Below, in pieces: positions 33,266 through 40,731 of a stretch of 40,731 nucleotides of DNA. Source of the DNA: Oxalobacteraceae bacterium (lineage in GTDB: Bacteria; Pseudomonadota; Gammaproteobacteria; Burkholderiales; Burkholderiaceae_D). Where the stretch lies: contig JAJTGC010000013.1 of the NCBI GenBank assembly GCA_021298975.1, positions 1-40,731 of the forward strand. The letters are read 5' to 3'. A program made the position numbers and the translations under genes. Each line of letters opens with the position of its first letter. The stretch's first letter is position 1. The notes under the pieces are model-generated. The model searched no databases. It saw only the letters and a program-made list of their open reading frames with translations, and was not told the origin of the DNA.

Positions 33266-33529
33266 CTAGCGCTGCGAATTCTGGGGCTGCGGATGGGTCG
33301 GTGTGACGGGCACGACAATCAGTGTCTCCGGTGGTGGCGGCGGCGGCTTGACCACTTTCCTCGGCGCGCCATGGGGATTGGATCGGATGGTGGTGGATTC
33401 AGGTTTATCCCGCTGATCATGGGATGAGATCGTCTCGGCGCCGCAGGGCAGGGCGCCAAGCACAGACCATAGCAAGGGTGCGCAGACCAGTCGACCGACG
33501 AAGCGTGTCATGGCGGTTGTCGCTTGCAT
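33266..33529 (-). CDS. Small exported proline-rich protein
   Basis: An 87-residue protein. Residues about 8-31 form a signal peptide (VGRLVCAPLLWSVLGALPCGA). The mature part is short and disordered, with a six-proline run and a Pro-Thr-rich tail (VVKPPPPPPETLIVVPVTPT). It could span the cell wall or bind a partner through the proline stretch. The ATG at 33529 shares one base with the upstream stop codon (TGATG); a Met at 33511 is a plausible alternative start. No family is recognised. Confidence 0.6.
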   Translation of the reverse strand: MQATTAMTRFVGRLVCAPLLWSVLGALPCGAETISSHDQRDKPESTTIRSNPHGAPRKVVKPPPPPPETLIVVPVTPTHPQPQNSQR

Positions 33530-33819
33530 CAATCCAGCCGTACCGATTTCATCCAGGACAGTTTGCGCTCGGTCAGCGTGAAATTCCAGCCTTTGTCACG
33601 CATACAGTCCAGGAAAACCGAGCTCATGTGAATCGTCTGGTCTTTCTTGTCTTTCGATGATTGCGGCACGAAGAAGTTGGCCTGATTGCATGCACGCTCG
33701 TCGTTGTCGAAATCTGCCTTGGTGACCGCGCCATTACCGGCACGGGTGATCTGGTAGTTACCACCACAGCCGACCAGCAAGGCGGACAAAAGCAGGACAG
33801 CAGCTGCAGATTTTTTCAT
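33529..33819 (-). CDS. Small lipoprotein, unknown
   Basis: A 96-residue lipoprotein with signal MKKSAAAVLLLSALLVGCGG and lipidation Cys18. The mature part contains an Asp/Asn-rich DFDNDERACNQANFF segment, a second Cys in FLDCMRDKGWNFT, and a basic end. Two free cysteines could pair. The CMRDKGW ending is common in small proteobacterial envelope lipoproteins. It is the first of the three small genes and is coupled to the next by a one-base overlap. Confidence 0.75.
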   Translation of the reverse strand: MKKSAAAVLLLSALLVGCGGNYQITRAGNGAVTKADFDNDERACNQANFFVPQSSKDKKDQTIHMSSVFLDCMRDKGWNFTLTERKLSWMKSVRLD

Positions 33820-33917
33820 GGTCTCTCCCGGATGTCAGGTTGTTTTGTCTGAATTTTTTCACGAGCCGCTTATCGCATCGAGCCCGGCAGCCCCTATTTT
33901 GCCATGACCGGTTCGGC

Positions 33918-34685
33918 CTAGCCTTGCACTGAGTAACCGCCATCAACAGGGATGGCGGTGCCGGTGATGAAATCCGAGGCGGTACTCGCCAGAAAGACCG
34001 CAATCCCGGCAAAATCCTGGGCGGCTCCCCAGCGACCCGCCGGGGTGCGCGCCAGCACGCGCTCATGCAGGCCGGCGATATCTTTGCGTGCCGTTTGGGT
34101 GAGCTCGGTATCAACCCAGCCCGGCAGCACTGCATTGACCTGAATATTGTCTGCAGCCCAGGCACAGGCGAGCGAGCGCGTCATTTGCACGATGCCGCCC
34201 TTGGATGCGGCATACGGTGTGGTGAATGCGGTACCAAAAATCGACATCATCGAGCCGATGTTGATGATTTTGCCTCGTGAAGCGCGTTTCATCGCAGGGT
34301 AGGCCGCCTGAGCACAGAGAAAGGCGCTGGTCAGGTTGGTCTGCAATATCTGCTGCCACTCGGTCAGTGTGTAGTCTTCCGGTCGCTTGCGGATATTGAT
34401 GCCGGCGTTGTTGATCAGGATGTCGAGGCGTCCGTAGGCGTTGAGCGTTGAGGCCACCATGGCCTGACAGTCGGCTTCATCGGTGACATCAACGGCAATG
34501 GCAGATGCCCTGCCGCCTGTGGCCAGGATGGATTCGACGGCCGCTTCACTTTTATCCGCGTTGCGTGCTGCAATGACCACCGTGGCGCCGGCGGCGGACA
34601 GGCCCTCGGCCATGCCCAGACCGATGCCGCCATTACCCCCCGTGACGATGGCGACCGTGCCTTGCAAATCCCAGAGCGGCATCAT
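33918..34685 (-). CDS. SDR-family dehydrogenase (gluconate 5-dehydrogenase-like)
   Basis: A 255-residue classical SDR: TGGNGGIG at 15-22, NNAG at 92-95, catalytic Ser145, Tyr158 and Lys162 (YAASK). The N-terminal LQGTVAIVTGGNGGIGLGMA and the GWVDTELT segment are like enzymes annotated as gluconate 5- or 2-deoxygluconate 3-dehydrogenase, a broad and error-prone label. It is the third gene of the acyl-CoA synthetase operon (22 bases after the small exported protein), so its substrate could instead be a hydroxyacyl-CoA. The start is a double ATG at 34685/34682. Confidence 0.9.
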   Translation of the reverse strand: MMPLWDLQGTVAIVTGGNGGIGLGMAEGLSAAGATVVIAARNADKSEAAVESILATGGRASAIAVDVTDEADCQAMVASTLNAYGRLDILINNAGINIRKRPEDYTLTEWQQILQTNLTSAFLCAQAAYPAMKRASRGKIINIGSMMSIFGTAFTTPYAASKGGIVQMTRSLACAWAADNIQVNAVLPGWVDTELTQTARKDIAGLHERVLARTPAGRWGAAQDFAGIAVFLASTASDFITGTAIPVDGGYSVQG

Positions 34686-34707
34686 GGAAAATTATGCCTG
34701 CGAATAG

Positions 34708-35070
34708 TTATGGTTTCGCGGCAGACTGGCGCAGGGATTCTTCGACCGCAGGTTGAGACTGATAGAGTTTGGCAGTCGACGCGGTTGCAGAACGATCCTC
34801 GCTGCTCATGCAGGATTCGAAGGCTTGATCAAAGATCGGCTCGGCATTGTCCTTGTAACCCGCAGTGCCTTCGGTTGCGAGCTTGTTGCTGACCAAAACA
34901 GCGGCACAGCGGCACAGCATGCGCGCGCGTCCCTGACCCCGAGCGAGGCACTGGGTATTGACTGATTGCTGAATCATCAGCAGCTCATTCACGGTCGGTG
35001 TTTCTGCCCATGCGGTCGTTTGCGTGAGGCTGGTGCACAGCAGGGCGATGATGGGAAGCGTTTTTTTCAT
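34708..35070 (-). CDS. Small exported protein coupled to an acyl-CoA synthetase
   Basis: A 120-residue exported protein (signal 1-22, cleavage after AWA). The mature part has a helical N-terminus (TVNELLMIQQSVNTQCLARG), a CRC cluster (MLCRCAAVLVSNKL), a fourth Cys (ESCMSS) and a disordered Ser/Ala-rich tail. No family is recognised. Its ATG overlaps the stop of the cytoplasmic acyl-CoA synthetase by four bases, an odd pairing of an exported protein with a CoA ligase. Confidence 0.72.
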   Translation of the reverse strand: MKKTLPIIALLCTSLTQTTAWAETPTVNELLMIQQSVNTQCLARGQGRARMLCRCAAVLVSNKLATEGTAGYKDNAEPIFDQAFESCMSSEDRSATASTAKLYQSQPAVEESLRQSAAKP

Positions 35071-36623
35071 GATCTTTCAGGGGTCTCGGTATCCTGATGG
35101 GGATTGTAGCGTGCCAGCTGTTCTCGCAGCGCGGTTTTCAATACCTTGCCATAGTGGTTCTTTGGCAGCGCATCGATAAAGTGGTAGTGCTTGGGCCGCT
35201 TGAAGCGGGCAATGTGGTCCAGACACAGCGTATCAAGCTCGGCCGCGGTCACTTGTTCAGCCACCACAAAGGCGACCACCACTTCGCCCCATTCGGTGTC
35301 GGGCTTTCCGATCACCGAGACTTCATGCACGCGGGGATCACGCAACAGGACTTCCTCGACTTCGCGCGGATAGATGTTTGCGCCGCCTGAAATGATCAGG
35401 TCTTTGGAGCGGTCATGCAGCGTCAGAAAACCATCGGCATCCATCCGGCCCACATCACCGGTACGTAGCCAGCCATCCTGCAAAGCAGCGGCACTGGCGT
35501 CCGGATTGTTCCAGTAGCCTGCCATCACCACATCGCCGCGCACACGGATTTCACCGATCTCGCCCGGGGCAAGTGCAAGGCCGTGATCATCGGTGGTGAT
35601 GACCTCGACCATGGACTGCGCCGTGCCGACCGAAGCGATTCGCTCCAGCCAGCGCGGATGCGCGCTGTCGGCAAGGTGTTCGCGCGAGAGGGCGGTGATC
35701 GTCATCGGACATTCGCCTTGTCCGTAAATTTGCACGAAGCGATTGCCCATCACCGACAGCGCCTTGCGTATGTCCTCGGTATACATCGGCCCGCCACCAT
35801 AGATAATGGTTTTGAATCCGGTCGGGTCGACCGCATGGGTTTCGATATGCGCCACCAGTCGCCTGACCATCGTAGGTGCGGCGAACAGCGTCAGTTGTCC
35901 GATATGTTTCGAGAGCTGGCACAGCTCGTCGGGTTCGAAGCCTTGCGATTCGGGTATGACATGCAAGGCACCGCGCAGCAGGTAAGGAAAGTGATAGATA
36001 CCCGCACCATGCGAAAAAGGTGCCGCATAGACCATGGCGTCACCTGGTGCAACATCATCCACATCAGTGAAATAGCAGGACGTCATCGTCAGCAGATTGC
36101 GATGCGTTTGCATCACGCCCTTGGGAAAGCCCGTCGTGCCGGAGGTATAAAACAACCAGACGAGATCGTCTGGTGCGCGTGGCACGAGCGCGGCGGGAGC
36201 GGCGCTCAACAACCGGGCATAGTCGGCAGAATCCACGGCCACGACGCGACGCAGTGAGGGCAGGGTATCGGCGATCGATCCGACTGGCGTTGCCAACGCG
36301 TCGCTGCAGAACAAGCAGGCAGCGCCGGCGTTATCGAGGATGTAGGCCACTTCCTTCGGATGCAGTTTGGCATTGATGGGTACGGCGACCAATCCGGCCC
36401 ACCAGATGCCATAGAGGATCTCCAGATACGCCACATGATTGGTCATGAACAGCGCGACCCGGTCCCCCGGCACGAGTCCCACATCCGACTTGAGATACGT
36501 GGCAATCGATGCAGCGCGGTGCGCGAGTTGGCGGTAATTGAATACCTTCCGTTCGCCCTGCATGATGGCGGTGCGCTCAGGGAATACCGAGGCGGTTCGC
36601 AAGAGGAGCTGGGCGACGTTCAT
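35067..36623 (-). CDS. AMP-forming acyl-CoA synthetase
   Basis: A 518-residue ANL-superfamily ligase that activates a carboxylic acid to acyl-AMP and then acyl-CoA. The core motifs are intact: P-loop FYTSGTTGFPKG (about residues 156-167), YGQGECPM (A5), GWLRTGDVGRMDADG (A7), DRSKDLIISGGANIYPREVE (A8 hinge), and PKNHYGKVLK with the catalytic Lys. Chain length of the acid is unknown. It opens an operon with a small exported protein and an SDR, a combination that may handle a short-chain or hydroxy acid. The ATG is 36623, with no strong ribosome binding site. Confidence 0.93.
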   Translation of the reverse strand: MNVAQLLLRTASVFPERTAIMQGERKVFNYRQLAHRAASIATYLKSDVGLVPGDRVALFMTNHVAYLEILYGIWWAGLVAVPINAKLHPKEVAYILDNAGAACLFCSDALATPVGSIADTLPSLRRVVAVDSADYARLLSAAPAALVPRAPDDLVWLFYTSGTTGFPKGVMQTHRNLLTMTSCYFTDVDDVAPGDAMVYAAPFSHGAGIYHFPYLLRGALHVIPESQGFEPDELCQLSKHIGQLTLFAAPTMVRRLVAHIETHAVDPTGFKTIIYGGGPMYTEDIRKALSVMGNRFVQIYGQGECPMTITALSREHLADSAHPRWLERIASVGTAQSMVEVITTDDHGLALAPGEIGEIRVRGDVVMAGYWNNPDASAAALQDGWLRTGDVGRMDADGFLTLHDRSKDLIISGGANIYPREVEEVLLRDPRVHEVSVIGKPDTEWGEVVVAFVVAEQVTAAELDTLCLDHIARFKRPKHYHFIDALPKNHYGKVLKTALREQLARYNPHQDTETPERS

Positions 36624-36793
36624 GCGGGTTCTTTCATCAGTATGCCGGCGGCGTGATGATGTTTATCAAATTCACAAGACATCGCGATTCGTTATTTGCT
36701 GGTATAAATCAATCACGGTGGACTTTCATGTGTTCCAGTCGCCTGTCATCTCCGTAGTGGCGATGCGACTACCTTGGCAAGATAATCGACAAA

Positions 36794-37183
36794 ATGACTT
36801 TGCGCGCCACGATATCACTCTCGCTCCTGTTGCTCAGCCCCTTGGCCAGTGCTGAGTGGCGGCAGCTCGCCGAGCGCGATGATGGCGATGTGCACATGGT
36901 CTCCTATTACGAACCTGGCAGCCTTATCCGAGCAAAAAAACCGAAGATCTCCATCATGGTGATTTTCTCGAAACCCGCACCGCGCTTTAGCTGGCGCGCA
37001 TCGAAATTTCTTTGGGAGGCCAACTGTTTTTCAAAACAGATTCGCCTGCTGGCCTCGGTAGATTTCACCCAGATGGGCAGAGAGGCCATTCCTGCCATGG
37101 AGGGCCCCTATACCGAGTGGATGCCGCCCGACGACGACACCGGCAAGATTCATGTCTACAACCTGCTCTGCAAGGGTTCCTGA
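36794..37183 (+). CDS. Exported surface-adhesin-E-like protein 3
   Basis: A 129-residue exported protein with signal 1-20 (LASA) and mature start EWRQL, like the two homologues near 28546-29312. Shared features are the YEPGSLIRAKKPKISIMVIF strand region, a mid-chain Cys in WEANCFSKQIRLL, and a late Cys in YNLLCKG. The DVHMVSYYEPGS segment replaces the YVDP motif, so it is a divergent member. It is divergent from the acyl-CoA synthetase operon across 170 bases and ends 45 bases from the convergent molybdopterin enzyme. Confidence 0.68.
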   Translation: MTLRATISLSLLLLSPLASAEWRQLAERDDGDVHMVSYYEPGSLIRAKKPKISIMVIFSKPAPRFSWRASKFLWEANCFSKQIRLLASVDFTQMGREAIPAMEGPYTEWMPPDDDTGKIHVYNLLCKGS

Positions 37184-37228
37184 ACGCGGCCATCCTGCAC
37201 GGATCATCCGCGCATCCACCACACGGTT

Positions 37229-39304
37229 TTATTGAGACACTGTCCCGGTGCTCGCGCGTATCCAGACGGCCGTGTCATGAAACACCGCACCGCCGTTTGG
37301 CCATCCCGGTTCCGCACTGGTCAGCGCATTGATGCCCAGGCCATCATCAAACGCGCGGTTGGGCCACAAGCCTTCGATGATCACCACACCGCGCTGCTGA
37401 CCTGATTTGGGTTGGACATGCACGCTCACGGCACCACGCTCATTGCCCACCATTACGCGATCGCCCTCATTGACGCTCAGCGCTGCACAATCCTCCGGAT
37501 GCAGCAATGCCGTCGGCCGCCGTTCGCGTTTCAGTGATCCCGGCGTTTCAGTGAAGGTCGAATTGAGGAAGGTACGCGCGGGTGCGGTGACGAGTCGATA
37601 CGGTTTCTCATCCGTCGCATTGTCGATCACATCAAAGTGGTCTGGCAGAACCGGCATCTCCGAGGCTCTGCCACCAAAGCGCGCCCAGTCCGGCTTGAAA
37701 TGAAACTTCCGATCCGGTGTATCGAAGCCATCGAGGAAATGCATGCGCTCGAAAGGTGCCGCCAGATCCTGCCCACCACGCTCATGGTTGGTTTGCGCAT
37801 CCCACAGGCCTGATTGTTTCAGGCTTTGATCCATGATCTCCCAGACACTCATATCAAAGCCAGGGTGCGAAGCGCCAAGGCGGCGGGCCAGTTCGCAGAT
37901 CACGAAATGATTCTCGCGTGCTTCACCCGGTGGCTCGACCAGTTTTTTCGCGACTTGAAACACGGTATGACCACTGGCTGAATAAAAATCGTCATGTTCG
38001 AGAAAGGTCGTGGCCGGCAGCACGATATCGGCCAGCGCTGCGGTCTCGGTCATGAATTGTTCATGCACGCAGGTGAACAGGTCTTCGCGTTGCAGACCGG
38101 TACGCACCTGGTGCAAGTCCGGACAGACCACGGCGGGGTTGGTATTCTGAATCAGCAGGGCCGTCACCGGCGGGCCACCCTGAAGCGCCTCCGCATCGCC
38201 CATCAAAATGGCACCCAGGCGCGACTGATCGAGCGCGCGGATACGGGAATCCATCTGGTCCAGTCCTTCGATCAGACCACGATCGAGTGACAGCAAGCCG
38301 GCGTGGCCGTACACGGCGCCGCCACCGCGGTGCTGCCATGCGCCCGTGACCGCAGGCAGGCAGGTCACCGCATGCATGTTCGCAGCGCCATTGCGCGAAC
38401 GGGAGAAACCGTGATGGCAGCGAATGAAGCTGGCGCGCGCACGGCCGTATTCGCGCGCAAAGCTGATGATGGTGTCCTCAGACAGCCCGGTAATGGCTGC
38501 CGCCCAGGCGGGTGTGCGTGTGCTGACGTGCACGGCGAGTTCATCGGGACAATCGGTGTAGCGACGCAGATAGTCCCAGTCCGCAAAACCCTCGGCAAAC
38601 AAGACCTGCATGATGGCGCAGGCCAGTGCCCCATCAGTACCCGGCCGCACGGCCAGATGCAGATCGGCTTTTTCAGCGGTACCGGTGCGGTAGGGATCCA
38701 CCACCACCAGACGTGCGCCGCGTTTTTTTGCCGCCATCGCATGCTGGATCACATTGACCTGCGTATTGACCGGATTGCCGCCCCAGATCACGATCAGATC
38801 CGCATGCTCGGCAGCTTCCAGCAAATCCACACCGCGCTTGCTGCCGATACCGGCCATCCACCCTGTGTCGGACAGCGCAACGCAAATGGTCGCATGCCAG
38901 CGCGAGTACTTCATCGAATGCCGGAGCCGCTGTATGCCATCGCGCTGAACCAGACCCATGGTGCCCGCGTAAAAATAAGGCCAGACCGTTTCGCTGCCGT
39001 GTTGGGCAGCTTTTTGCAGGAAAGCCTCGGCCGTGCGGTCCAGCGCTTCTTCCCAGGAGATTCGTTTCCACTGCTGGCTGCCCTTGGGCCCGGTGCGCAT
39101 CATCGGATAGTGCAGACGATCGGGATGATGCTGACGCTCGGCATAGCGGGCCACTTTTTCGCAGATCACGCCAGCGGTATAGGCATTGCGCTGAGAGCCG
39201 CGTACTTTGCCGATGCGACCGTTATCCAGCACCTCGACCTCCAGGGCGCAGGTGCTGGTGCAGTCGTGGGGACAGACCGAGGGCAGGAGAGTCGGTGTGG
39301 GCAT
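37229..39304 (-). CDS. Molybdopterin (Mo-bisMGD) oxidoreductase catalytic subunit
   Basis: A 691-residue member of the DMSO reductase superfamily. The N-terminal 4Fe-4S motif is CPHDCTSTC (Cys11, Cys15, Cys19) with Cys48 in AGVICEKV. The typical RISWEEALDRTAEAF and VIWGGNPVNTQVN segments follow, and the C-terminal dinucleotide-binding domain includes TAPARTFLNSTF. No twin-arginine signal is seen, so it is probably cytoplasmic. No FeS or membrane partner subunit adjoins it. Such single-gene enzymes are often annotated as formate dehydrogenase-like or assimilatory oxidoreductases, and the substrate is open. Confidence 0.93.
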   Translation of the reverse strand: MPTPTLLPSVCPHDCTSTCALEVEVLDNGRIGKVRGSQRNAYTAGVICEKVARYAERQHHPDRLHYPMMRTGPKGSQQWKRISWEEALDRTAEAFLQKAAQHGSETVWPYFYAGTMGLVQRDGIQRLRHSMKYSRWHATICVALSDTGWMAGIGSKRGVDLLEAAEHADLIVIWGGNPVNTQVNVIQHAMAAKKRGARLVVVDPYRTGTAEKADLHLAVRPGTDGALACAIMQVLFAEGFADWDYLRRYTDCPDELAVHVSTRTPAWAAAITGLSEDTIISFAREYGRARASFIRCHHGFSRSRNGAANMHAVTCLPAVTGAWQHRGGGAVYGHAGLLSLDRGLIEGLDQMDSRIRALDQSRLGAILMGDAEALQGGPPVTALLIQNTNPAVVCPDLHQVRTGLQREDLFTCVHEQFMTETAALADIVLPATTFLEHDDFYSASGHTVFQVAKKLVEPPGEARENHFVICELARRLGASHPGFDMSVWEIMDQSLKQSGLWDAQTNHERGGQDLAAPFERMHFLDGFDTPDRKFHFKPDWARFGGRASEMPVLPDHFDVIDNATDEKPYRLVTAPARTFLNSTFTETPGSLKRERRPTALLHPEDCAALSVNEGDRVMVGNERGAVSVHVQPKSGQQRGVVIIEGLWPNRAFDDGLGINALTSAEPGWPNGGAVFHDTAVWIRASTGTVSQ

Positions 39305-39363
39305 GGCGAGAACCTTTGAGAACGTAAATCTGCAACCGGATCATGCAGCAGCAAATGACTGCC

Positions 39364-39819
39364 TCATGACTCAGGTAGTTTATCCGTTCCCTGATTCGGA
39401 TCCTCAAGATTATTCGTTGCTTGAGACTGCCCCTCAAGATCGCTCAGTTGATCCCTGGCTTTTTGCTGGGCCGCTTGCATCGCGGCCAGTCGCTCTTCCA
39501 TCCCGATACGGAACGTATCGAGGCGTATCGTGGTCGGCGTGTCAGCGTTCCCGGATGGGATGTCCGAGACGGTCAGGGGATCATTGGTTACGGGAGATGA
39601 CTCAGCGCCGGCCAGCGTCAGCGTGTGAGCCTGGATGGTTTGGCGATCCAGGGGGGCACGTTTGTCGAGCCATTGATTTTTTGTCAGCGGTCCGTGCCGC
39701 TCTCGTGCCTGGGACAATTTTGCAACGCTGTAATTTTGTGAGGACACGTTGTGATCGCCGTCGGGGCGGAACACATCAAAAATTGCTTCCTTGCCTGTGG
39801 GTTTGGATTTGTCATTCAT
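39364..39819 (-). CDS. Orphan soluble protein with C-terminal coiled coil
   Basis: A 151-residue protein not recognised. Residues 1-60 are charged and polar (DVFRPDGDHNVSSQNY). Residues about 62-98 are Thr/Ser/Ala-rich. Residues about 100-130 form a helix with heptad pattern (RIGMEERLAAMQAAQQKARD). The tail is Asn/Asp/Gln-rich and disordered. No signal peptide. It lies 70 bases downstream of the truncated haemoglobin gene on the same strand. Confidence 0.6.
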   Translation of the reverse strand: MNDKSKPTGKEAIFDVFRPDGDHNVSSQNYSVAKLSQARERHGPLTKNQWLDKRAPLDRQTIQAHTLTLAGAESSPVTNDPLTVSDIPSGNADTPTTIRLDTFRIGMEERLAAMQAAQQKARDQLSDLEGQSQATNNLEDPNQGTDKLPES

Positions 39820-39889
39820 GGTGAATCATCAATCCCGGCGAATTCAAAGGCGCTCGCGTCATCCGAATGACCGTGGTGAGCAGATAGTG

Positions 39890-40264
39890 TTACTTCTCAA
39901 TCCCTTTGGTAACAATGTCGCCGGTAACACCCCCCAATCGCGCTACAACGATTTGAATGTCTTCATCCGTAAACCCGTTGTCCTGCAGCGAGTCAACAAA
40001 CAGATCCACCATCAGGTTGTAGGAGGCCTTGGTCACCCCGGTGGTCAAATGCTGCTCATGCAGCTGCTTCGAACTGACATTGGTTCGGGGTTTGCCCAGA
40101 GCGAATGTTACATACTCGATATGATGCGAGATCAGTTTATCGGTCGGCATATCGGCAAAATAACGACGGATGTGGGGCCGGCGCATCAGTCGTTCATGGA
40201 AATCCCGTACCAGCTCAGTTACTGTGGGCACGCCACCGTACTTGTCAAACAAGGTTTCAGACAT
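39890..40264 (-). CDS. Group I-type truncated haemoglobin with unusual B10 residue
   Basis: A 124-residue truncated globin. The opening LFDKYGGVPTVTELVRDFHE and the YVTFALG E/F segment are typical. The proximal haem ligand is His72 (EQHLTTGVTKASYN), placed as in M. tuberculosis trHbN. His47 matches the Synechocystis E10 ligand position. At B10, where nearly all group I members have Tyr (DFY), this protein has His23 (DFH); E7 appears to be Leu44. These changes would alter oxygen and NO chemistry. Alignment is by eye. Functions in the family are NO detoxification or O2 binding. Confidence 0.85.
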   Translation of the reverse strand: MSETLFDKYGGVPTVTELVRDFHERLMRRPHIRRYFADMPTDKLISHHIEYVTFALGKPRTNVSSKQLHEQHLTTGVTKASYNLMVDLFVDSLQDNGFTDEDIQIVVARLGGVTGDIVTKGIEK

Positions 40265-40731
40265 CAGTAAATCCAGACTATGGCAATGAAGCGATGGTTT
40301 TTTCAGGCAGTAGACCGGCCCGGGGCGCGAGGCCGCTGGCGTCAGGCCTCAACGGCTCAGCCACCGAATCAGCGGCACTGAAAAACCAGATATGAATCAA
40401 CAACTTGGTGGCACATTTTACCGGGTTTCATTGGGCCCGGTTTTGGTGAGGACAAGGATACAGTTGCCCCTCCGACCTTTCGCCTGTCTCGCTGGGCGGA
40501 CAGGCCGCTGGGCTGCCTTGCACCTCTGAGCTGCTCAGGTCGCATTGCGTGCATCGGATCGCCTTGCCAACGGCCTAACAATGATAGGCCCAGATGAGGC
40601 CACGCGAAGTAAATACGCGTAGATATGTTCAAAATAACAAGAAGCGACACGCAGAAAAACTTGTCGGCCACGCTATTCGGACTGGAAAGTGGCAGCGAAT
40701 CGTTTTAGTATGCGCGTGCAGCGAAATTCCC
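40265..40731. other. Gene-free end of window with clustered hairpins
   Basis: No convincing gene in these 467 bases. A 100-codon minus-strand frame (40369-40671, GTG start) has one hydrophobic stretch but no ribosome site and is probably chance. Four dyads cluster in 40420-40590: ACCGGG/CCCGGT (40420-40441), GCCTGTC/GACAGGC (40482-40505), CTGAG/CTCAG (40526-40538) and GGCCTA/TAGGCC (40572-40590). A structured RNA or long leader of the globin gene is possible but not shown. Confidence 0.4.

Noticed and set aside
38303-39319. 338-codon plus-strand frame antisense to the molybdopterin enzyme
   Set aside because: Long antisense frames are common in this codon usage; no motif or ribosome site.
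40369-40671. 100-codon minus-strand frame with a hydrophobic start
   Set aside because: GTG start without ribosome site, low-complexity second half, and overlaps clustered hairpins.

Overview
The window looks like a chromosomal segment of a Gram-negative proteobacterium, most likely a betaproteobacterium of the Burkholderiales. This is inferred from the moderately GC-rich coding, a small prokaryotic-type SpeD, three small proteins resembling surface-adhesin E, a DUF6279-type lipoprotein, a five-gene Liv-type transporter operon and many short exported proteins. I see no rRNA, tRNA, phage, transposase or CRISPR array. The region is ordinary chromosome with an unusually high share of accessory metabolism and small envelope proteins.

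Layout. 1-587: non-coding, with a long REP-like hairpin and a 9-bp tandem repeat. 588-3808 (-): a caspase-like lipoprotein overlapping an SDR dehydrogenase (ATGA junction). 4120-4323 (+): a tiny tail-anchored coiled-coil protein. 4359-6357: a LysR regulator divergent from an SbtA-type sodium/bicarbonate permease, with two dyads and a sigma70-like promoter between them. 6487-8261: exported HExxH protein, an orphan 214-aa protein and an exported protein, with a perfect 15-bp terminator-like hairpin between convergent genes. 8385-11794 (-): a compact operon of SDR, RuBisCO-like protein (RLP) and DUF1537 four-carbon acid sugar kinase, the best candidate for a sugar-acid pathway of unknown substrate. 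12074-12847 (+): exported SUMF1-fold protein with a strong intrinsic terminator. 13034-15510 (+): MBOAT acyltransferase plus SGNH (DUF459) protein, a probable polymer O-acetylation pair. 15634-17046 (-): exported alpha/beta hydrolase and a small exported protein.

17394-24521 (+): NIPSNAP protein, branched-chain-type ABC transporter (binding protein, two permeases, two ATPases), amidase and class II aldolase, nearly all overlapping or abutting. This looks like one uptake-and-degradation operon for an amide-containing compound. A DUF6279 lipoprotein follows, and a convergent gamma-glutamyltransferase-like gene may act on related substrates. 27089-30866 (-): MORN-repeat lipoprotein, dienelactone hydrolase, two adhesin-E-like proteins, a small beta-rich exported protein, SpeD and a small basic protein. 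31296-31556 (+): exported protein built from three 23-residue repeats with regularly spaced cysteines, preceded by a leader ORF. 31766-32968 (+): class I/II aminotransferase. 33010-33819 (-): three small exported proteins or lipoproteins. 33918-36623 (-): acyl-CoA synthetase, small exported protein and SDR in one operon. 36794-37183 (+): third adhesin-E-like protein. 37229-39304 (-): molybdopterin oxidoreductase. 39364-40264 (-): coiled-coil orphan and a truncated haemoglobin with an atypical B10 residue. 40265-40731: no convincing gene, but four clustered hairpins.

Most open frames antisense to these genes are shadows caused by codon bias and are omitted. Functional names rest on motifs read by eye. 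No database search was run.
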